Counted from the stretch's first letter, positions 16,836 to 26,556 are shown. The stretch: 64,000 nt of DNA from Xylophilus sp. Leaf220 (GCF_001421705.1 NZ_LMKO01000023.1:170639-234638), one strand, 5' to 3'. Program-made: numbers and translations. Notes: generated from the letters alone by a model not told the origin.

Positions 16836-18122
16836 CTACTTCTTATCCATATTCTGGAGCGGCGAAGGCGTAGAGAACCATTTCTGCACCAGCTGCACCC
16901 AGCAGCGCGCGCCGATCGGGATCAGCGCGTCGTTGAAGTCGTAGCTGGGGTTGTGCAGCATGCAGGGGCCCATGCCGTGGCCGGCGTCGCGGTGGCTGCC
17001 GTCGCCGTTCGACAGGAACGCGTAGGCGCCCGGCCGGGCCTGCAGCATGTACGAGAAATCCTCCGCGCCCATCGTCGGCTCCTGCTCCTGCAGCCGGTCG
17101 GGGCCGATCACGTCGGCCACCACGCCGCGCAGGAAATCGGCCGCGGCCGCGTCGTTGACGGTGGGCGGGTAGTTGCGGTCGAAGACGAACTCGCACTGCG
17201 CGTCGAACGCGGCGCAGGTGTGCTCGGCCACTGTGCGCATGCGGGCCTCCAGCAGGTCGAGCACCTCCAGGCTGAAGGTGCGCACCGTGCCCTCCAGCAC
17301 GCAGCTGTCGGGCACGATGTTGGTGGCGTCGCCGGCGTGGACCATGGTGACCGAGATCACGCCCGCGTCCAGCGGCTTCTTGTTGCGGCTGACGATGTTC
17401 TGGAAGGCCTGCACCATCTGGCAGGCGATCGGCACCGGGTCGATGCCCAGGTGCGGCATCGCGGCGTGCGAGCCCTTGCCGCGGACCGTGATCCTGAACT
17501 CGTTGGACGAGGCCATCACCGGCCCGCTGCTGACCGCCATGTGGCCGGCGGCCATGCCCGGCCAGTTGTGCAGGCCGAACACCGCCTCGGCGGGGAACCG
17601 CTCGAACAGGCCCTCTTCCACCATCACCCGGGCGCCGCCGCCGCCCTCTTCGGCCGGCTGGAAGACCAGGTAGAGCGTGCCGTCGAAGTCGCGGTGCCCG
17701 GCCAGGTACTGGGCCGTGGCCAGCAGGATGGCGGTGTGGCCGTCGTGGCCGCAGGCGTGCATCCGGCCCGGGTGGCGGCTGGCGTGGGCGAAGGTGTTGA
17801 ATTCCTGCAGCGGCAGCGCGTCCATGTCGGCGCGCAGGGCCAGGGTGCGGCCGCTGGTGCCGCCGGTGCCGCGCAGGGTGCCGACCACGCCGGTGCGGCC
17901 CAGGCCCCGGTGCACCGGGATGCCCCATTCGGCGAGCTTCTGCGCCACCAGCTCGGAGGTGCGGACCTCTTCGAAGCCCAGCTCGGGGTGGGCGTGGATG
18001 TCGCGCCGCAGGGCCGTGATCGCCGCGATCTCGGGGCTGTCGGGGTGCAGCGCGTCGGGCACCGGCGCCGTGGCGGGTGAAGTCGCGGCGGGAGTGCTGT
18101 CGGCGAGGGCGGAGGGTGGCAT
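16836..18122 (-). CDS. M20 amidohydrolase (hippurate-hydrolase-like)
   Basis: Zinc-dependent amidohydrolase of the M20D family, 428 residues, cleaving an N-acyl or N-aroyl amino acid. Metal ligands visible are CGHDGH, the double glutamate in PAEEGGGG, and the C-terminal histidine in MLHNPSYDFND. The dimerisation domain holds GKGSHAAMPHLGIDP. AGGAG lies eight bases before the ATG. About 25 Pro/Ala/Thr-rich residues precede the catalytic domain. A LivK-like binding protein gene lies upstream in the same direction, so the pair might serve uptake and cleavage of the same compound (inference). Confidence 0.9.
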   Translation of the reverse strand: MPPSALADSTPAATSPATAPVPDALHPDSPEIAAITALRRDIHAHPELGFEEVRTSELVAQKLAEWGIPVHRGLGRTGVVGTLRGTGGTSGRTLALRADMDALPLQEFNTFAHASRHPGRMHACGHDGHTAILLATAQYLAGHRDFDGTLYLVFQPAEEGGGGARVMVEEGLFERFPAEAVFGLHNWPGMAAGHMAVSSGPVMASSNEFRITVRGKGSHAAMPHLGIDPVPIACQMVQAFQNIVSRNKKPLDAGVISVTMVHAGDATNIVPDSCVLEGTVRTFSLEVLDLLEARMRTVAEHTCAAFDAQCEFVFDRNYPPTVNDAAAADFLRGVVADVIGPDRLQEQEPTMGAEDFSYMLQARPGAYAFLSNGDGSHRDAGHGMGPCMLHNPSYDFNDALIPIGARCWVQLVQKWFSTPSPLQNMDKK

Positions 18123-18270
18123 GCGGAACTCCTGGAAACGGCGACGGGCCGCACGCGGCCCGCCTGGATGCTTGCGGTGCAGTCTACTGCGCGCCCTGCC
18201 CGGCCGGCCCCGCGCGATGCGGGCGGCACTGCGCCGAACAGGGCCGCCCGGCGCACGGCCGCGGCTGCGC

Positions 18271-19416
18271 CTAGGCCTTGACCCGGCCGTCGCCGGTCAG
18301 CATCGACAGCTCGACGAACCTCGACCCCACGTGGTTGCCGGCGCCGAACGCCACCGGCAGGCCGGCGACGGTGGCGTTGCCGATCGACTCCAGTCCGCCG
18401 ACCAGGCTGTCGCGGTCGAGCGTGCCCCGTGCCCGGCGCATGCCCTCGACCAGTACCCGCGCGGCCAGGTAGCCCTCGAAGGCGGTGTAGCCGGGCTTGA
18501 CCTTGTCGCCGCCCTTCCTGACCGCCTCCAGGAATTCGCGCGAGGCGGCGTGGGTGCTCTTGTAGGGCGAGGGCAGCACCTGCGCCACGACCACGCCGGC
18601 GCCGTCGGCACCCAGCGTCTCGGCCAGCGTCTGGGTGCCGACGAAGGACACGTTGAAGAAGGTGCCGCCGTAGCCCGCCTTGCGCGCCGCCCGGATGAAG
18701 GCGGCGCAGGCGGCATAGGTGCCCACCTGCACGATCGACTCGGGCCAGGCGGCCGAGAAGGTCTTGACGGCCGCGGCCACGTCGACCGAATTGCGCTCGA
18801 TGGTCGCCTGCCCGGCGGGCTGCAGCTTGCGCGCGGCCATCGCCTTGACGATGCCGTCGAGCCCGGCCTTGCCGTAGGCGTCGTTCTGGTAGAAGACCCC
18901 GATGCGGTGCAGGCCCAGCACCGTCAGCTGCTTGACGATCAGCTCGGTCTCGTCGTCGTACGAGGCGCGCAGGTGGAAGGCGTAGCGGTTGAACGGCTCC
19001 CGCAGGGCCGGCGCCCCGGTGAGCGGGGCCACGAAGGGCACCCGCGCCTGCGTGGCCAGCGGCAGCGCCGCCAGGCTGGTCGGCGTGCCCACGTAGCCGA
19101 AGAGCGCCAGCACGTCGTCGGCCAGCAGCTTGCGGGTGTTCTCGGCGCAGCGCTCGGGCTCGTAGCCGTCGTCGAGGGTCTTGAGCTCGATGGTGCGCTT
19201 GCCGATGCCGCCCTGCGCGTTGACCTGGTCGAAGCAGAGCTTCGCGCCCTCCTGGTACTGCAGGCCGAGCTGCGCGGCCGGCCCGGTGAGCGGTGCCGAC
19301 TGGCCCAGCAGGATGCGGCCTTCCTGGGCCCACGCCGGCCGGGAGGCCGCCGCCGCGATGCCGGCGCCGAGCAGTGCGCGGGAGAACGCCCTGCGGCCAT
19401 TGTCGGGAAATGTCAT
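18271..19416 (-). CDS. LivK-like ABC binding protein
   Basis: Type 1 periplasmic binding protein, 381 residues. The signal sequence contains a twin-arginine-like start (NGRRAFSRALLGAG) and is cut after AWAQ. The mature part has the family pattern ILLGQSAPLTGPAAQLG, DDGYEPERCAENTRKL, GVFYQNDAYGKAGLDG and FEGYLAARVLVEGMRRA. AAGGAG lies eight to nine bases upstream of the ATG. No permease or ATPase genes are adjacent, so it either uses a distant transporter or works with a sensor. It is divergent from the molybdopterin oxidoreductase gene. Confidence 0.88.
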   Translation of the reverse strand: MTFPDNGRRAFSRALLGAGIAAAASRPAWAQEGRILLGQSAPLTGPAAQLGLQYQEGAKLCFDQVNAQGGIGKRTIELKTLDDGYEPERCAENTRKLLADDVLALFGYVGTPTSLAALPLATQARVPFVAPLTGAPALREPFNRYAFHLRASYDDETELIVKQLTVLGLHRIGVFYQNDAYGKAGLDGIVKAMAARKLQPAGQATIERNSVDVAAAVKTFSAAWPESIVQVGTYAACAAFIRAARKAGYGGTFFNVSFVGTQTLAETLGADGAGVVVAQVLPSPYKSTHAASREFLEAVRKGGDKVKPGYTAFEGYLAARVLVEGMRRARGTLDRDSLVGGLESIGNATVAGLPVAFGAGNHVGSRFVELSMLTGDGRVKA

Positions 19417-19468
19417 GATGCGGCGCTCCTTCGGCGATGCTTGTCGCGCCTCCGGTCGGGCGCGGCGG

Positions 19469-19485
19469 CTAGTGTAAACACCTAG
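19469..19485. promoter_or_regulatory. Imperfect inverted repeat in a divergent promoter region
   Basis: CTAGTGTAAACACCTAG, an imperfect palindrome centred on TGTAAACA, is the only A/T-containing island in the 98-base divergent region. It could be an operator or part of a -10 element for either flanking gene. No regulator gene is adjacent. Confidence 0.3.
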
Positions 19486-19514
19486 TACCCCGCCCTTTTT
19501 CCCTGTCTATCGCC

Positions 19515-21584
19515 ATGCACGCCATCGCCCCCGTCCCTCTTTCCGACGCCGCTGCGCACCGCGTGCGCGGCGCCTGCCCGCACGACTGTCCCGACACCTG
19601 CGCCCTGGTCACCACCGTCGAGAACGGCCGCGCCGTGCGGGTCCAGGGCAGCGCCGACCACCCCCAGACCGGCGGCGTGCTCTGCACCAAGGTCTCGCGC
19701 TACCCCGAGCGGGTCTACCACCCCGAGCGGCTGCTGCAGCCGATGCGCCGGGTCGGCCCCAAGGGCAGCGGGCAGTTCGAGCCGGTGGGCTGGGACGAGG
19801 CGCTCGACGCGATCGCCCACCGCCTCTCGGCCATCGCCGACCATGCGCCCGAGGCGATCCTGCCCTACAGCTACGCCGGCACCATGGGCCTGGTGCAGGG
19901 CGAGAGCATGGACCGCCGCTTCTTCCACCGGCTGGGCGCCTCGCTGCTCGACCGCACCATCTGCGCCTCGGCCGGCGCCGAGGGCCTGACCCAGACGCTG
20001 GGCGGCAAGGTCGGCATGAAGGTGGAGCATTTCGCCGAAGCGCAGCTGATCCTGATCTGGGGCAGCAACGCGATCGGCAGCAACCTGCACTTCTGGCGCC
20101 ATGTGCAGGAGGCCAAGCGCCGCGGCGCCCGCATCGTCTGCATCGACCCGCGCCGCACCGAGACGGCCGAGAAGTGCCACGAGCACATCGCCCTGCGCCC
20201 CGGCACCGACGCGGCGCTGGCCTTCGCGCTGATGCACGAATGCATCGTGCACGACCGGCTCGACCACGACTACCTGGAGCGCCACACCCTCGGCTGGGCC
20301 GCGCTGCGGGAGCGTGCGCTGCAGTGGCCGCCCACGCGCGCCGCCGAGGTCTGCGGCGTGCCCGAGGCGCAGATCCGCGCGCTGGCCCACGACTACGGCA
20401 CCATCCAGCCCGCCGCCATCCGGCTCAACTACGGCATGCAGCGGGTCAAGGGCGGCGGCAACGCCACCCGGGCCATCGCCTGCCTGCCGGCGCTGGTGGG
20501 CGCCTGGCGCCACCGGGCGGGCGGGCTGCTGATGAGCAGCTCGGGCTACTTCCCGGTGCAGCGCGCCGCGCTCCAGCGGCCCGACCTGCTGGCCGGGCGC
20601 CGGCCGCGCACCCTCAACATGTCGACCATCGGCGACGTGCTGCTGCACCCCGGGTCCGACGCCTTCGGCCCGCAGGTCGCGGCGGTGGTGGTCTACAACA
20701 GCAACCCGGTCGCCGTCGCGCCCGACTCGGCCAAGGTGGTCGCCGGCTTCGCACGGGAGGACCTGTTCACCGTGGTGATCGAGCAGTTCCGCACCGACAC
20801 CGCCGACTACGCCGACTACCTGCTGCCCGCCACCACCCAGCTCGAGCACTGGGACGTGCACCCCGCCTACGGCCACACCGACGTGCTGCTGAACCGCCCC
20901 GCCATCGCACCGGTGGGACAGGCCCGCAGCAACACCGACGTGTTCCGCGGCCTGGCCTCGCGCATGGGCTTCGACAATGCGTGCTTCCGCGACGACGACG
21001 AAACCCTCTGCCGCCAGGCCTACGGCACCCATGTCGACTTCGACCGGCTGCTGCGCGACGGCTTCGCGCCGCTGCCGGTGCCCGACGCGCCCTTCGCCCA
21101 CGGCGGCTTTCCCAGCGCCTCGGGCCGCTGCGAATTCGTCAGCGAGCGGCTGGTCGCCCAGGGCCTCGACGGCCTGCCCGACCATGTGCCCAACCACGAG
21201 GTCGCCGGGCCCGGCGCGCCCTACCCGCTGGCCATGATCTCGCCGCCGGCGCGCAACTTCCTCAACTCGACCTTCGCCAACGTGAAGAGCCTGCGCGACA
21301 TCGAGCGCGAGCCGCTGCTGGAGATCAGCGCCGCCGACGCCGAGGCGCGGGGCATCGCGTCGGGCGACGTGGTGCGGGTCTTCAACGGCCGCGGCGAGTA
21401 CCGCTGCAAGGCCGAGGTGAGCCACCGCGCACGGCCGGGCGTGGTGCACGGCCTGGGCATCTGGTGGCGCAAGTCGGGCATCGCCGGCACCAACGTCAAC
21501 GAACTGACCAGCCAGCGCCTGACCGACCTGGGCCGCGCGCCGACGTTCTACGACTGCCTGGTGGAAGTGGCGCCGGTGCCATAA
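19515..21584 (+). CDS. Molybdopterin-dependent oxidoreductase
   Basis: Single-subunit DMSO-reductase-superfamily enzyme, 689 residues. The N-terminal [4Fe-4S] site is CPHDCPDTC plus a fourth cysteine in GVLCTK. The molybdopterin domain has DPRRTET, YGMQRVKGGGNATRAI and YNSNPVAVAPDS. The C-terminal molydop-binding domain has EISAADAEARGIASGDVVRVFNGRG in broken form. There is no twin-arginine signal, so it is cytoplasmic. No electron-transfer subunits or cofactor genes lie beside it. The substrate is unknown. The nearest relatives by pattern are soluble formate-dehydrogenase/BisC-like proteins annotated only as molybdopterin oxidoreductases. Confidence 0.88.
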   Translation: MHAIAPVPLSDAAAHRVRGACPHDCPDTCALVTTVENGRAVRVQGSADHPQTGGVLCTKVSRYPERVYHPERLLQPMRRVGPKGSGQFEPVGWDEALDAIAHRLSAIADHAPEAILPYSYAGTMGLVQGESMDRRFFHRLGASLLDRTICASAGAEGLTQTLGGKVGMKVEHFAEAQLILIWGSNAIGSNLHFWRHVQEAKRRGARIVCIDPRRTETAEKCHEHIALRPGTDAALAFALMHECIVHDRLDHDYLERHTLGWAALRERALQWPPTRAAEVCGVPEAQIRALAHDYGTIQPAAIRLNYGMQRVKGGGNATRAIACLPALVGAWRHRAGGLLMSSSGYFPVQRAALQRPDLLAGRRPRTLNMSTIGDVLLHPGSDAFGPQVAAVVVYNSNPVAVAPDSAKVVAGFAREDLFTVVIEQFRTDTADYADYLLPATTQLEHWDVHPAYGHTDVLLNRPAIAPVGQARSNTDVFRGLASRMGFDNACFRDDDETLCRQAYGTHVDFDRLLRDGFAPLPVPDAPFAHGGFPSASGRCEFVSERLVAQGLDGLPDHVPNHEVAGPGAPYPLAMISPPARNFLNSTFANVKSLRDIEREPLLEISAADAEARGIASGDVVRVFNGRGEYRCKAEVSHRARPGVVHGLGIWWRKSGIAGTNVNELTSQRLTDLGRAPTFYDCLVEVAPVP

Positions 21585-21673
21585 GGCCACCGGCGGCCGC
21601 GACCACGGCGCCCGTGCCGCGGCCGGCCAGCCGGAGACGCCAACTACGCCGGGAGTGCTGCGGCCTCGACTAT

Positions 21674-21714
21674 GCTACTAATTCGATAGCTGAGAGCCGG
21701 CGATCCGCGCCGGC
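21674..21714 (+). repeat. Palindromic intergenic repeat, copy D
   Basis: GCTACTAATTCGATAGC (one mismatch in the outer arms), followed by GCCGGC (21696-21701) and GCCGGC (21709-21714). It sits between convergent genes. Confidence 0.75.
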
Positions 21715-21755
21715 TACGGCCACGATTCGTTCAAGAATCGCGGCGCTGCAACGAC

Positions 21756-22838
21756 TCAGCGGCGCACCTGGAGCAGGACCGTCCACGGCTGGAAGCTCAT
21801 GAAGGGCGCCCCGCAAGCGCCGGGGTCCTCCGCACATCCGGCAGGCGCGTCGGCGTGGAAATAGCGCCGGGCGATCGTGGCGGGCGGGCCGGCCTCCAGC
21901 GCCATGCGGCGCCGGGTGACCGACTGCAGCACGTTGCCGCCGATGGTGTCGGTATGCCCCCCCTGCAGGTCGACGGCCACGACGAGGTCGCAGTGCATTG
22001 GGAAAGCGCCGCCGGCTCCGCGCTCGGCCAGTGCCGCCTCGACCGCGGCGAACCGGTAGAGCTCGGCACCACTGCCGCGGGTCTGGCACACCATGTCGCC
22101 CGGGCGCGGCGTGGTGCGGGCGATGTCGCAGGCCCGGAACGCGGCATCCGACGGGATGCCGGCGCGCTCGTCGCGGCTCGCATCGAAGGCCTGCGCGACG
22201 TAGACATGGTGCGCGTCGGAGTAGGCGAACTGCTCGTCGGCCATGTCGGCGCTGCGGGCCAGGTAGCTGACGAACGCCGCCGACCAGGGGTTGTCGACGA
22301 GCGCGGACCGCTGGATCGCAGTGCGGATCGCCCTGCGTTGGCCGTCGTTCAGCGCCGACAGCGCGGGATCGGCACCGTCGCCTGCACCGTCGAGCGCGGC
22401 CAGGAGCGGCGCCAGCCGCTGGATGCCGCCGCCGGCACCGCGCATGTCGCGCGGCTTGCCCGGGTCGAGGGCCTGCCAGTAGGCCAGCACGCGGCGCCAG
22501 GCCGGGCCGCTGCCGTCGGCGAGCGCATCGGTTTCGGCTTCCTGGATGCCGGCCTTGGTCATGCGGCCGTCGCCATCCAGCTGCTGGCCGCCGAAAGCCG
22601 CATGCTCCTGCAGCGCCTGGGCCACCCAGCGCGCCGTGCGCGGGTCGGCGGAGGCCTGGACCGAGGCGGCCGCGCAGCTCTGCACGCGGGGTGGGGCCGC
22701 AGGGACGACCGGCTTGGCCGTCGGCGTCGCCACGGACCCAGGCGGCGCAGCACCCCGCCGTGGCGCGACATGTGCACAGGCCGCCAGAACCACCGTGCCC
22801 ACCACCACCAGCCACCGGAAAACGCGTATCGGCGCCAT
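21756..22838 (-). CDS. DUF2272 lipoprotein
   Basis: 360-residue secreted lipoprotein: MAPIRVFRWLVVVGTVVLAAC, lipobox LAAC. The second half matches the DUF2272 pattern (NPWSAAFVSYLARSA, then FAYSDAHHVYV, then RPGDMVCQTR), which resembles papain-like/NlpC-type folds with a cysteine and histidine, so a cell-wall amidase role is possible but unproven. The ATG at 22838 was chosen because GAGG lies nine bases upstream. Upstream ATGs at 22847 and 22853 cannot be excluded, and one at 22889 would fall in the tRNA-operon terminator. Confidence 0.7.
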   Translation of the reverse strand: MAPIRVFRWLVVVGTVVLAACAHVAPRRGAAPPGSVATPTAKPVVPAAPPRVQSCAAASVQASADPRTARWVAQALQEHAAFGGQQLDGDGRMTKAGIQEAETDALADGSGPAWRRVLAYWQALDPGKPRDMRGAGGGIQRLAPLLAALDGAGDGADPALSALNDGQRRAIRTAIQRSALVDNPWSAAFVSYLARSADMADEQFAYSDAHHVYVAQAFDASRDERAGIPSDAAFRACDIARTTPRPGDMVCQTRGSGAELYRFAAVEAALAERGAGGAFPMHCDLVVAVDLQGGHTDTIGGNVLQSVTRRRMALEAGPPATIARRYFHADAPAGCAEDPGACGAPFMSFQPWTVLLQVRR

Positions 22839-22869
22839 GGCCTGCATCCTCATCACGAAACGAACAGGC

Positions 22870-22899
22870 AAAAAAAAAGCCCACATCACTGTGGGCTTT
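22870..22899 (-). terminator. Intrinsic terminator of the alpha operon/tRNA transcript
   Basis: On the minus strand AGCCCACA-GTGA-TGTGGGCT forms a perfect 8-bp stem, extended by A-T pairs and followed by a T-run of nine. It ends the rpsD-rpoA-rplQ-tRNA transcript 26 bases after the tRNA. Confidence 0.9.
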
Positions 22900-22924
22900 C
22901 TAAAGCGGCATTGCTGCCGTTGTG

Positions 22925-23001
<77 letters not shown>

Positions 23002-23024
23002 ACAAGAATTGTAGTATAGCCTAC

Positions 23025-23426
23025 TTATGCAGTCTTTGCATCGTCTGCGGAAGATTCTTCGCCGGAATCGGCGCGATCGACCAGTTCGACGAATGCCATC
23101 GGCGCGTTGTCGCCCACGCGGAAGCCCATCTTCAGGATCCGGGTGTAGCCGCCTGGACGTGCCTTGAAGTGCGGGCCCAGGTCGGTGAACAGCTTGGTGA
23201 CGCTGTCGCGGTCGCGCAGGCGGTTGAATGCCAGGCGGCGGTTGGCCAGGGTGTCTTCCTTGGCCAGCGTGATCATCGGCTCGATGACGCGGCGCAGTTC
23301 CTTGGCTTTCGGCAGCGTGGTCTTGATGGCCTCGTGCTCGATGAGCGAGTTCATCATGTTCTGCAGCATCGCAAGGCGGTGCGAGCTGGTGCGGTTGAGT
23401 TTGCGGAGTCCGTGTCCGTGGCGCAT
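23025..23426 (-). CDS. rplQ: Ribosomal protein bL17
   Basis: Large-subunit protein L17, 133 residues. The N-terminus [17 protein letters not shown] is the invariant start of bL17. The C-terminal extension is acidic and alanine-rich ([13 protein letters not shown]). It is the last protein gene of the alpha operon, 93 bases after rpoA, and is followed by the initiator tRNA. Confidence 0.98.
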   Translation of the reverse strand: MRHGHGLRKLNRTSSHRLAMLQNMMNSLIEHEAIKTTLPKAKELRRVIEPMITLAKEDTLANRRLAFNRLRDRDSVTKLFTDLGPHFKARPGGYTRILKMGFRVGDNAPMAFVELVDRADSGEESSADDAKTA

Positions 23427-23519
23427 GGTGCTTTTTCCTTCGGTTATTAAATCGGGCAGCCGGATCAGGTACTGCCCGAGGCACTGGCCACCGACAGGGT
23501 CGGCGGCCGGGTTCTGTAT

Positions 23520-24512
23520 TTAGCGCTTGTCCAGGCCGGCCGGCGGCCAGCTTTCGAGCTTCATGCCGAGCGTGAGCCCGCGCGAAGCCAGCACTTCCTT
23601 GATCTCGTTGAGCGACTTGCGACCCAGGTTCGGGGTCTTGAGCAGTTCGTTCTCGGTCCGCTGGATCAGGTCGCCGATGTAGTAGATGTTCTCGGCCTTC
23701 AGGCAGTTCGCGGAGCGCACCGTCAGTTCGAGTTCGTCCACCGGACGCAGCAGGATCGGATCGAACGGGGTGTTGCCACCGCGTGGCGCCGGCGCGTCGA
23801 ACGCTGCGAGTTCGCCGCCCTCGAGCTGCGCGAACACCGCGAGCTGTTCCACCAGGATCTTGGCCGAGGCGCGCACCGCGTCTTCGGCCGAGATGGCACC
23901 GTTGGTCTCGATCTCGACGACCAGCTTGTCCAGGTCGGTGCGCTGCTCGACGCGGGCGCTCTCGACCGTGTAGCTGACGCGCTTGACCGGCGAGAACGAT
24001 GCATCCAGCACGATCCGGCCGATCGACTTGGTGGCTTCGTCCGCGTAGCGGCGCATTGTGCCCGGCACGTAGCCGCGGCCCTTCTCCACCTTGATCTGCA
24101 TGTCCAGCTTGCCGCCGGCCGACAGATGGGCGATGACGTGGTCGGGATTGATGATCTCGACGTCGTGCGGCGTCTGGATATCTCCGGCCGTCACCACGCC
24201 TTCGCCGTCCTTGCGGAGCGACAGCGTCACTTCGTCGCGGTTGTGGAGCTTGAACACCACGCCCTTGAGGTTCAGCAGGATGTTGACGACGTCTTCCTGC
24301 ACGCCGTCGATCGACGAGTACTCGTGCAGGACGCCGGCGATCGTGACCTCGGTTGCTGCATACCCGACCATGGACGACAGCAGCACGCGACGGATCGCGT
24401 TGCCGAGCGTGTGGCCGTAGCCGCGCTCGAAGGGCTCGAGGGCCACCTTGGCGCGGTTGGGCGCCAGCTGCTCGACATTGATCGCTTTGGGTTTCAGCAG
24501 ATTGGTTTGCAT
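23520..24512 (-). CDS. rpoA: RNA polymerase alpha subunit
   Basis: 330 residues. The N-terminal dimerisation/assembly domain includes [20 protein letters not shown] split in the usual way and ends near residue 235. A linker rich in Ala/Pro/Gly follows, then the alpha-CTD with [17 protein letters not shown] and [21 protein letters not shown], which contacts UP elements and activators. Position between rpsD and rplQ is canonical. Confidence 0.98.
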   Translation of the reverse strand: MQTNLLKPKAINVEQLAPNRAKVALEPFERGYGHTLGNAIRRVLLSSMVGYAATEVTIAGVLHEYSSIDGVQEDVVNILLNLKGVVFKLHNRDEVTLSLRKDGEGVVTAGDIQTPHDVEIINPDHVIAHLSAGGKLDMQIKVEKGRGYVPGTMRRYADEATKSIGRIVLDASFSPVKRVSYTVESARVEQRTDLDKLVVEIETNGAISAEDAVRASAKILVEQLAVFAQLEGGELAAFDAPAPRGGNTPFDPILLRPVDELELTVRSANCLKAENIYYIGDLIQRTENELLKTPNLGRKSLNEIKEVLASRGLTLGMKLESWPPAGLDKR

Positions 24513-24639
24513 GGACTTCCTCTCAATACCCCCAGCTCGTTACACCGGTAAGGCTGCGAAGCCCCGCCCCGCGGTGCCCCGCAGGCCAGGGAAATGAATC
24601 AAACGAAATAGGACGCGCCGCACGAGGCGGCGCAGGGCA

Positions 24640-25263
24640 TCAGCGCGAGTAGAGCTCGACGATCAGCGATTCGTTGATGTCGGCACCGAACTCGTCGCGA
24701 TCCGGAACCTTCTTGAAGGTACCTTCGGCCTTGTCGAGCTGGACGTCGACCCATGCCGGCATGCCGACCTGCTGGGCCAGCTGCAGCGCTTCGACGATGC
24801 GGTTCTGCTTCTTCGACTTTTCGCGAACGGCGACGACGTCACCGGTCTTGACCATGTACGACGCGATGTTGACCGACTGGCCGTTCACCGTGATCGCCTT
24901 GTGCGACACCAGCTGGCGTGCTTCGGCGCGGGTGGAGCCGAAGCCCATGCGGTACACCACGTTGTCCAGGCGGGACTCGAGGATGAACAGCAGGTTGGCG
25001 CCGGTGTTGCCCTTGCGGCGATCGGCCTGCTCGAAGTAGCGGCGGAACTGCTTCTCCAGCACGCCGTACATACGCTTGACCTTCTGCTTTTCGCGGAGCT
25101 GCAGACCGAAATCGGACGTGCGCTGACCGGAAGTGCGGCCGTGCTGGCCGGGCTTGGAGTCGAACTTCGACTTGTCCGCGATCGAGCGACGTGCGCTCTT
25201 CAGGAACAGGTCGGTGCCTTCACGGCGGGAGAGTTTGGCCTTGGGGCCGAGATAGCGTGCCAC
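24640..25263 (-). CDS. rpsD: Ribosomal protein uS4
   Basis: 207 residues. The S4 RNA-binding domain is near residues 97-155 ([23 protein letters not shown] broken by family spacing), and the N-terminal segment [19 protein letters not shown] is typical. The start codon is GTG, with AAGGA seven bases upstream. In E. coli S4 is the autorepressor of the alpha operon. Here a hairpin and a terminator sit just upstream of this gene rather than at the operon head. Confidence 0.97.
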   Translation of the reverse strand: MARYLGPKAKLSRREGTDLFLKSARRSIADKSKFDSKPGQHGRTSGQRTSDFGLQLREKQKVKRMYGVLEKQFRRYFEQADRRKGNTGANLLFILESRLDNVVYRMGFGSTRAEARQLVSHKAITVNGQSVNIASYMVKTGDVVAVREKSKKQNRIVEALQLAQQVGMPAWVDVQLDKAEGTFKKVPDRDEFGADINESLIVELYSR

Positions 25264-25305
25264 TTGAACGTCCTTCTATGTCATCTTCCGCACGAGCATG
25301 CGGGA

Positions 25306-25328
25306 GCCACCCGTGAAACACAGGTGGC
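25306..25328 (-). promoter_or_regulatory. Leader hairpin before rpsD
   Basis: On the minus-strand RNA GCCACCUGUG-UUU-CACGGGUGGC gives a 10-bp stem with one U-G pair, 43 bases before the rpsD GTG. It could be the S4 binding or attenuation structure. No function is proven. Confidence 0.5.
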
Positions 25329-25348
25329 GGTGGGCTTAATGGGAAAGC

Positions 25349-25377
25349 GAAAAAGCCTGCGATTCTAACCGCAGGCT
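25349..25377 (-). terminator. Internal terminator/attenuator between rpsK and rpsD
   Basis: On the minus strand AGCCTGCG (25377-25370), an 8-base loop, then CGCAGGCT (25361-25354) and four to five T residues. It starts 19 bases after the rpsK stop, inside what is normally one operon. Confidence 0.7.
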
Positions 25378-25396
25378 CGACCCGAGCGCAGAACGC

Positions 25397-25801
25397 TCAG
25401 ATACGGCGGCGCTTTTGCGGGCGGCAGCCGTTGTGCGGAACCGGCGTCACATCGGCGATCGACGTGATGCGGATGCCCAACGCGCCCAGCGCGCGAACCG
25501 ACGACTCGCGACCAGGACCGGGGCCCTTGATCTCGACGTCGAGGTTCTTGATACCTTGCTCGATCGCGGCACGACCGGCGACTTCCGAAGCGACCTGGGC
25601 TGCGAAAGGCGTCGACTTGCGCGAGCCCTTGAAGCCTTGACCACCCGACGATGCCCACGACAGGGCGTTGCCCTGGCGGTCGGTGATCGTGATGATGGTG
25701 TTGTTGAACGAAGCGTGCACGTGGGCGACGCCGTCCGACACGTTCTTCCGGACCTTCTTGCGAACGCGCTGTGCGGCGTTATTGGCAGGAGACTTAGCCA
25801 T
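25397..25801 (-). CDS. rpsK: Ribosomal protein uS11
   Basis: 134 residues. Family landmarks [21 protein letters not shown] and the C-terminal [18 protein letters not shown] (read in pieces) are intact. It lies 19 bases downstream of rpsM and is followed by an intrinsic terminator-like hairpin. Confidence 0.98.
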   Translation of the reverse strand: MAKSPANNAAQRVRKKVRKNVSDGVAHVHASFNNTIITITDRQGNALSWASSGGQGFKGSRKSTPFAAQVASEVAGRAAIEQGIKNLDVEIKGPGPGRESSVRALGALGIRITSIADVTPVPHNGCRPQKRRRI

Positions 25802-25820
25802 ATTTCTCTTTCAGTCGCGG

Positions 25821-26186
25821 TTATTTCTTCAGAGCGGCGGCGCCCTTGCGCGGACCCTTGCGGGTGCGGGCATTGGTGCGCGTGCGCTGACCGCGCATCG
25901 GCAGGCCACGGCGATGGCGGAAGCCACGGTAGCAGCCGATGTCCATCAAGCGCTTGATGTTCATCGTGGTTTCACGACGGAGATCGCCTTCGATGGTGAA
26001 GAGAGCGATCTGGTCGCGGATCTTTTCCAGATCCCCGTCGGTCAGATCCTTGATCTTCTTCGAGTAAGCGATGCCGCTCGCTTCGCAGATTTGGCGGGCG
26101 CGCGTGCGGCCGATGCCAAAGATGGCCGTCAGGCCGATTTCTGCGTGCTTGTGCGGCGGGATGTTGATGCCAGCAATACGTGCCAT
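25821..26186 (-). CDS. rpsM: Ribosomal protein uS13
   Basis: 121 residues. The N-terminus [19 protein letters not shown], the GIGRTRA helix-hairpin element and the C-terminal [18 protein letters not shown] basic tail are all present. It begins the S13-S11 pair, 19 bases after rpmJ. Confidence 0.98.
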   Translation of the reverse strand: MARIAGINIPPHKHAEIGLTAIFGIGRTRARQICEASGIAYSKKIKDLTDGDLEKIRDQIALFTIEGDLRRETTMNIKRLMDIGCYRGFRHRRGLPMRGQRTRTNARTRKGPRKGAAALKK

Positions 26187-26205
26187 GTTGGTCCTCTAAA
26201 ACTCT

Positions 26206-26319
26206 TCAACCCTGACGCTGCTTGTGACGCAGGTCGGTGCAGATCACACGCACCACGCCTTTGCGGCGGATGATCTTGCAGTTGCGGCAGATTTTCTTGA
26301 CCGAAGCCGAAACTCTCAT
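26206..26319 (-). CDS. rpmJ: Ribosomal protein bL36
   Basis: 37-residue L36 read directly from the sequence: [16 protein letters not shown], then [21 protein letters not shown]. It is the zinc-ribbon (C+) form with C11, C14, C27 and H32. AGGAGA precedes the ATG. It lies 19 bases upstream of rpsM. The 237 bases separating it from secY do not encode infA, which often sits there in betaproteobacteria. Confidence 0.97.
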   Translation of the reverse strand: MRVSASVKKICRNCKIIRRKGVVRVICTDLRHKQRQG

Positions 26320-26346
26320 TGCATTCTCCTAAAACTCTTTGATCCA

Positions 26347-26366
26347 TTTCGCCACTCAAGGCGAAA
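26347..26366 (-). promoter_or_regulatory. Hairpin in the rpmJ leader
   Basis: On the minus strand TTTCGCC-TTGAGT-GGCGAAA, a 7-bp stem 27 bases upstream of the rpmJ ATG. There is no T-run after it, so it is a leader structure rather than a terminator. It is the only clear structure in the 237-base secY-rpmJ gap. Confidence 0.4.
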
Positions 26367-26556
26367 AACATAGTTGCGGGCCTGGGACGAATTCGCAAAC
26401 ATCGTTGCCACCTCCACCAGGCCACCGGGAAGAACCGGCACAGCATCTGCACCGCCCGTCCCGACATGTGACCTTCCACACCACTGTGGCTTCACCCACC
26501 CCGAGGCATGCATCGCAGCACGCCTCTTCGCTTTTCACGCACCCGCCGACCGCCTA

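Noticed and set aside
26356-26538. 60-residue minus frame in the secY-rpmJ gap as a possible infA
   Set aside because: Cysteine-rich sequence with no IF1 S1-fold pattern.
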